Under the pieces are notes generated by a model, which saw only the letters and a list, made by a program, of their open reading frames with translations, had not been told where the DNA came from and did not search any database. Below, in pieces: positions 6,756 through 8,737 of a stretch of DNA of 8,737 nt. The translations under genes and the position numbers were made by a program. The stretch covers positions 1 to 8,737 of the forward strand of contig CAXFFS010000050.1 in NCBI GenBank assembly GCA_964002385.1, written 5' to 3'. Source of the DNA: AEGEAN-183 sp964002385. Lineage in GTDB: Bacteria; Pseudomonadota; Gammaproteobacteria; Magnimaribacterales; Magnimaribacteraceae. Positions within the stretch are counted from its first letter, which is position 1. Each line of letters begins with the position of its first letter.

Positions 6756-8399
6756 TTAGTTAGACCAATAAATATATTCATCACCTTCTTTATACTCCTG
6801 TCCGTCGTATTTATCTAACATTGTTGAAACCTCATATGCTGACGGGAATAAAGGATCTTTTTGTTCAGAGTTAAATTTAACTAAGAGCTCTTCAATTAAT
6901 CTTGCTTCTTCAGGGTGACTTTCAATGAGGTTATTTTTTTCTAACGGATCCACCGAAGTATCAAATAACCAACGAAAATTTTCTTTTTTGCTAATTATGT
7001 ATTTCCAGTTTTCATGCAGGACTGATTGATGATTCCCAGATCGCCAAAAAAGGGTTTTATGAGGCTCAGAAGACTTTTCATTCTTTATGTATGGTAATAA
7101 ATTTACTCCATCTAATTCATTCTCATTGGACGATTTAGTTCTTGCAGCTGAAGCAATAGTAGAAAAAATATCAAAATGATGAATAGCACTATCAGATTTT
7201 TGTTCTGGATTAATTTCATCTGGCCAGCTAACTATAAAAGGAACCCTTATACCCCCTTCAAAAAAACTTATTTTCCAACCTCTAAAGGGTTTATTAATAT
7301 CATCTAATTCAATGTAATTAGCTCCACCATTATCACTGGTAAATATGATTAGAGTTTTGCCATGTATATCTAGATCTTTTAACTTCTCAATAACCTTTCC
7401 GACACTTCTATCCAATGCAGCAATCATTCCGGAATAAACTTGAAGATTGTGGCCATGCATATGACTCATTTGTTGCACATCACTTCGCAATGCTTGAAGT
7501 GGATTGTGAATTGCCCAGTGGCTCAAATATAAGAAAAAAGGTCTATTTTTATTATTCTCAATTACCTTTAATGCTTCGTCAGTATAGTAATCTGTCAGAT
7601 ATTTATCTGGTGCGAATAGATCGCCTCCATTAAACCTCGCTGAATATTGACCAATAGCCCAAATCATCCTGTCAATTCTTGTATCAAACTTGGCATTAAC
7701 GACATCTGGATGATCTTCAGGTAAATACAGTGGTCCCACCATTTCCAAAGAGTCTTGAAAGCCTTGGCTGAGGGGATCCATGCCATAGGCATTACCAAGA
7801 TGCCATTTTCCTATGTGTGCCGTGTAATATCCTGCATCTCGCAAAACCTCCGCAATAGTAATCTGTTCGGTGGGCATTCCTTGTTCCATATAAGGAGGTA
7901 TGTTTGCTGCCACTTCTCTATCAATCCTTGCTCTAAGTTCTGAGTCATCCTCTTCAGCAAGCCATTGCATGATTAATCTTCCCGTAGCAGGAACAGGAGT
8001 GAATTCATATCCAAATCTTGTTGGATATTTTCCCGTCATTATTGAAGCTCTAGATGGAGCACAAGTTGCATTTGCTGCATAACCTCTAGAGAACAAAATG
8101 CCGCTGTTTGCTAATGAATCAATATGAGGAGTTTGAAGAGATCCATCAGCCGCTCCGCCGTTATGCATGGATATATCGTTATAACCCATATCATCGGCCA
8201 AAATTAAGATTATGTTTGGTCTATCATCTTGTGTAGCAATCTCCGGACCTTTGGACCAAGAAGTTGGGATGTTTTCTTGTACAGGCATTGTGAAACTGGC
8301 TATCTTTGGTATGGACCAAATAAGAATATTTACTTTGTATTCCCAGATTAAAAATCCTGAAATTAAAATTACAAGTATCCCAATGATTAGCTTCTTCAT
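6756..8399 (-). CDS. Membrane-anchored type I (formylglycine-dependent) sulfatase
   Basis: A 547-residue sulfatase of the alkaline-phosphatase superfamily that hydrolyses sulfate esters. The CAPSR motif (Cys113-Arg117, followed by ASIMTGKYPTR) is the site where Cys is converted to formylglycine. Other active-site residues are visible: Asp69-Asp70 in ILADDMGYND, Lys198 and His200 in GKWHLG, His294 in SHWAIHNPLQA, Asp356-Asn357 in SDNGGA and Lys376 in RGWKISFFEGG. The C-terminal substrate domain includes the HENWKYI and LFDTSVDPLEKNNL strands. The extreme N-terminus (residues 3-19) is hydrophobic after MKK and has no clear cleavage site, so the enzyme is probably anchored and faces the periplasm. 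The layout resembles arylsulfatase A/B-type enzymes, but the substrate is unknown. No maturation enzyme is encoded in the window. It is first gene of a two-gene unit with the dehalogenase-like gene; no ribosome site is evident. Confidence 0.93.
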   Translation of the reverse strand: MKKLIIGILVILISGFLIWEYKVNILIWSIPKIASFTMPVQENIPTSWSKGPEIATQDDRPNIILILADDMGYNDISMHNGGAADGSLQTPHIDSLANSGILFSRGYAANATCAPSRASIMTGKYPTRFGYEFTPVPATGRLIMQWLAEEDDSELRARIDREVAANIPPYMEQGMPTEQITIAEVLRDAGYYTAHIGKWHLGNAYGMDPLSQGFQDSLEMVGPLYLPEDHPDVVNAKFDTRIDRMIWAIGQYSARFNGGDLFAPDKYLTDYYTDEALKVIENNKNRPFFLYLSHWAIHNPLQALRSDVQQMSHMHGHNLQVYSGMIAALDRSVGKVIEKLKDLDIHGKTLIIFTSDNGGANYIELDDINKPFRGWKISFFEGGIRVPFIVSWPDEINPEQKSDSAIHHFDIFSTIASAARTKSSNENELDGVNLLPYIKNEKSSEPHKTLFWRSGNHQSVLHENWKYIISKKENFRWLFDTSVDPLEKNNLIESHPEEARLIEELLVKFNSEQKDPLFPSAYEVSTMLDKYDGQEYKEGDEYIYWSN

Positions 8400-8496
8400 A
8401 TTTTGATAGATTGACTTAGTATTTCCTTTTTTTGCTTTAGTTAATCTAATATAAACATTAACAGATGAAGCTCATGATAAAAAGAGAGGTTGATTT
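8400..8496. promoter_or_regulatory. Divergent intergenic region between sulfatase and second split-barrel gene
   Basis: This very AT-rich 97-bp stretch must hold the start signals of both outward-reading genes. On the plus strand TCTAAT (8445-8450) and the overlapping TATAAA (8450-8455) are candidate -10 elements for the gene at 8497, without a convincing -35. GAGAGG (8484-8489) is its ribosome-binding site. On the minus strand I see no clear promoter or ribosome site for the sulfatase. No strong dyad like that at 1712-1733 is present. Confidence 0.3.
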
Positions 8497-8737
8497 ATGC
8501 CGGCATTAACAAAAAAAGAACAAACAGATTTTTTAGAGGAAGATGGCATATTAATGCGCATTGGAGTAATTAGGGGGGATGGTTCTCCATTAGTTACTCC
8601 CATATGGTTCATTTATGAAGAAAATTGCATTCTCTTTACCCCAAGAGCCAAATCAGAGTGGTTCAGTTGTTTAAAACGGGATTCTCGAGTTTCTCTTTGT
8701 ATTGATGAACAGACTCTTCCTTACCGAAAGGTGATTA
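8497..8737 (+). CDS. Second PPOX-like FMN/F420 split-barrel protein, 3' end outside window
   Basis: An open frame begins at ATG 8497 and runs off the window after 80 codons, so only the N-terminal half is seen. It is supported by GAGG (8486-8489) seven bases upstream. The translation has the split-barrel pattern: TKKEQTDFLEE (5-15), then SPLVTPIWFIYE (30-41), ILFTPRAKSEWFSCLKRD (45-62), where the cofactor-binding R-x-K-S pattern lies, and RVSLCIDEQTLPYRKVI (64-80). It resembles the protein encoded at 1231-1650 at roughly a third of positions by eye, most clearly around PIW and the N-terminal helix, so the two are paralogues and not recent copies. Probably a small cytoplasmic oxidoreductase binding FMN or F420; substrate unknown. 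Confidence 0.8.
   Translation, partial: MPALTKKEQTDFLEEDGILMRIGVIRGDGSPLVTPIWFIYEENCILFTPRAKSEWFSCLKRDSRVSLCIDEQTLPYRKVI

Noticed and set aside
7415..8406. Several plus-strand open frames of 60-72 codons opposite the sulfatase
   Set aside because: All lie antisense to conserved sulfatase motifs and show no protein-like features.
1..8737. CRISPR arrays, tRNA genes, insertion sequences, phage or toxin-antitoxin genes
   Set aside because: No regularly spaced repeats, cloverleaf patterns, transposase motifs or terminal inverted repeats were seen on reading the sequence; no sign of a mobile or defence system.

Overview
This looks like an AT-rich chromosomal segment from a free-living aquatic bacterium, most plausibly a marine gammaproteobacterium. 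That placement rests on the gene families present (sulfatase, haloalkane dehalogenase-like and epoxide hydrolase-like alpha/beta hydrolases, TauD/TfdA dioxygenase, small FMN-barrel proteins) and on very tight gene packing. No rRNA, ribosomal protein or other strong phylogenetic marker is present. I see no tRNA, insertion sequence, CRISPR array or phage gene.

Layout. At 15-1220 (+) lies a multi-pass membrane protein of unknown function. It converges, across a 10-bp gap, on a small FMN/F420-type split-barrel protein (1231-1650, -). A divergent intergenic region with a perfect 9-bp inverted repeat (1712-1733) follows. It precedes a compact four-gene plus-strand unit: a small exported protein (about 1760-2170), an exported epoxide hydrolase-like enzyme (2189-3253), a TauD/TfdA-family Fe(II)/2-oxoglutarate dioxygenase (3250-4110, GTG start overlapping the previous stop) and an exported 5'-nucleotidase/UshA-like metallophosphoesterase (4115-5644, TTG start). 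This unit meets head-on, with no intergenic base, a two-gene minus-strand unit: a membrane-anchored type I sulfatase (8399-6756) followed by a haloalkane dehalogenase-like hydrolase (6736-5645). Divergent from the sulfatase, a second split-barrel protein starts at 8497 (+) and runs off the end of the window.

Function. Most of the genes encode enzymes that open, strip or oxidise small esters, epoxides, halides, sulfates and phosphates. Three products (nucleotidase, sulfatase, epoxide hydrolase) carry N-terminal export or anchor sequences, so sulfate and phosphate removal probably happens at the cell surface or in the periplasm. The dioxygenase and dehalogenase have no signal sequence and should be cytoplasmic. 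A reasonable but unproven reading is scavenging of dissolved organic matter, with sulfated and possibly halogenated algal metabolites as candidate substrates. No single gene is outside known families except the two hypotheticals. The interest lies in the enzyme combination, some active-site deviations and the regulatory palindrome.
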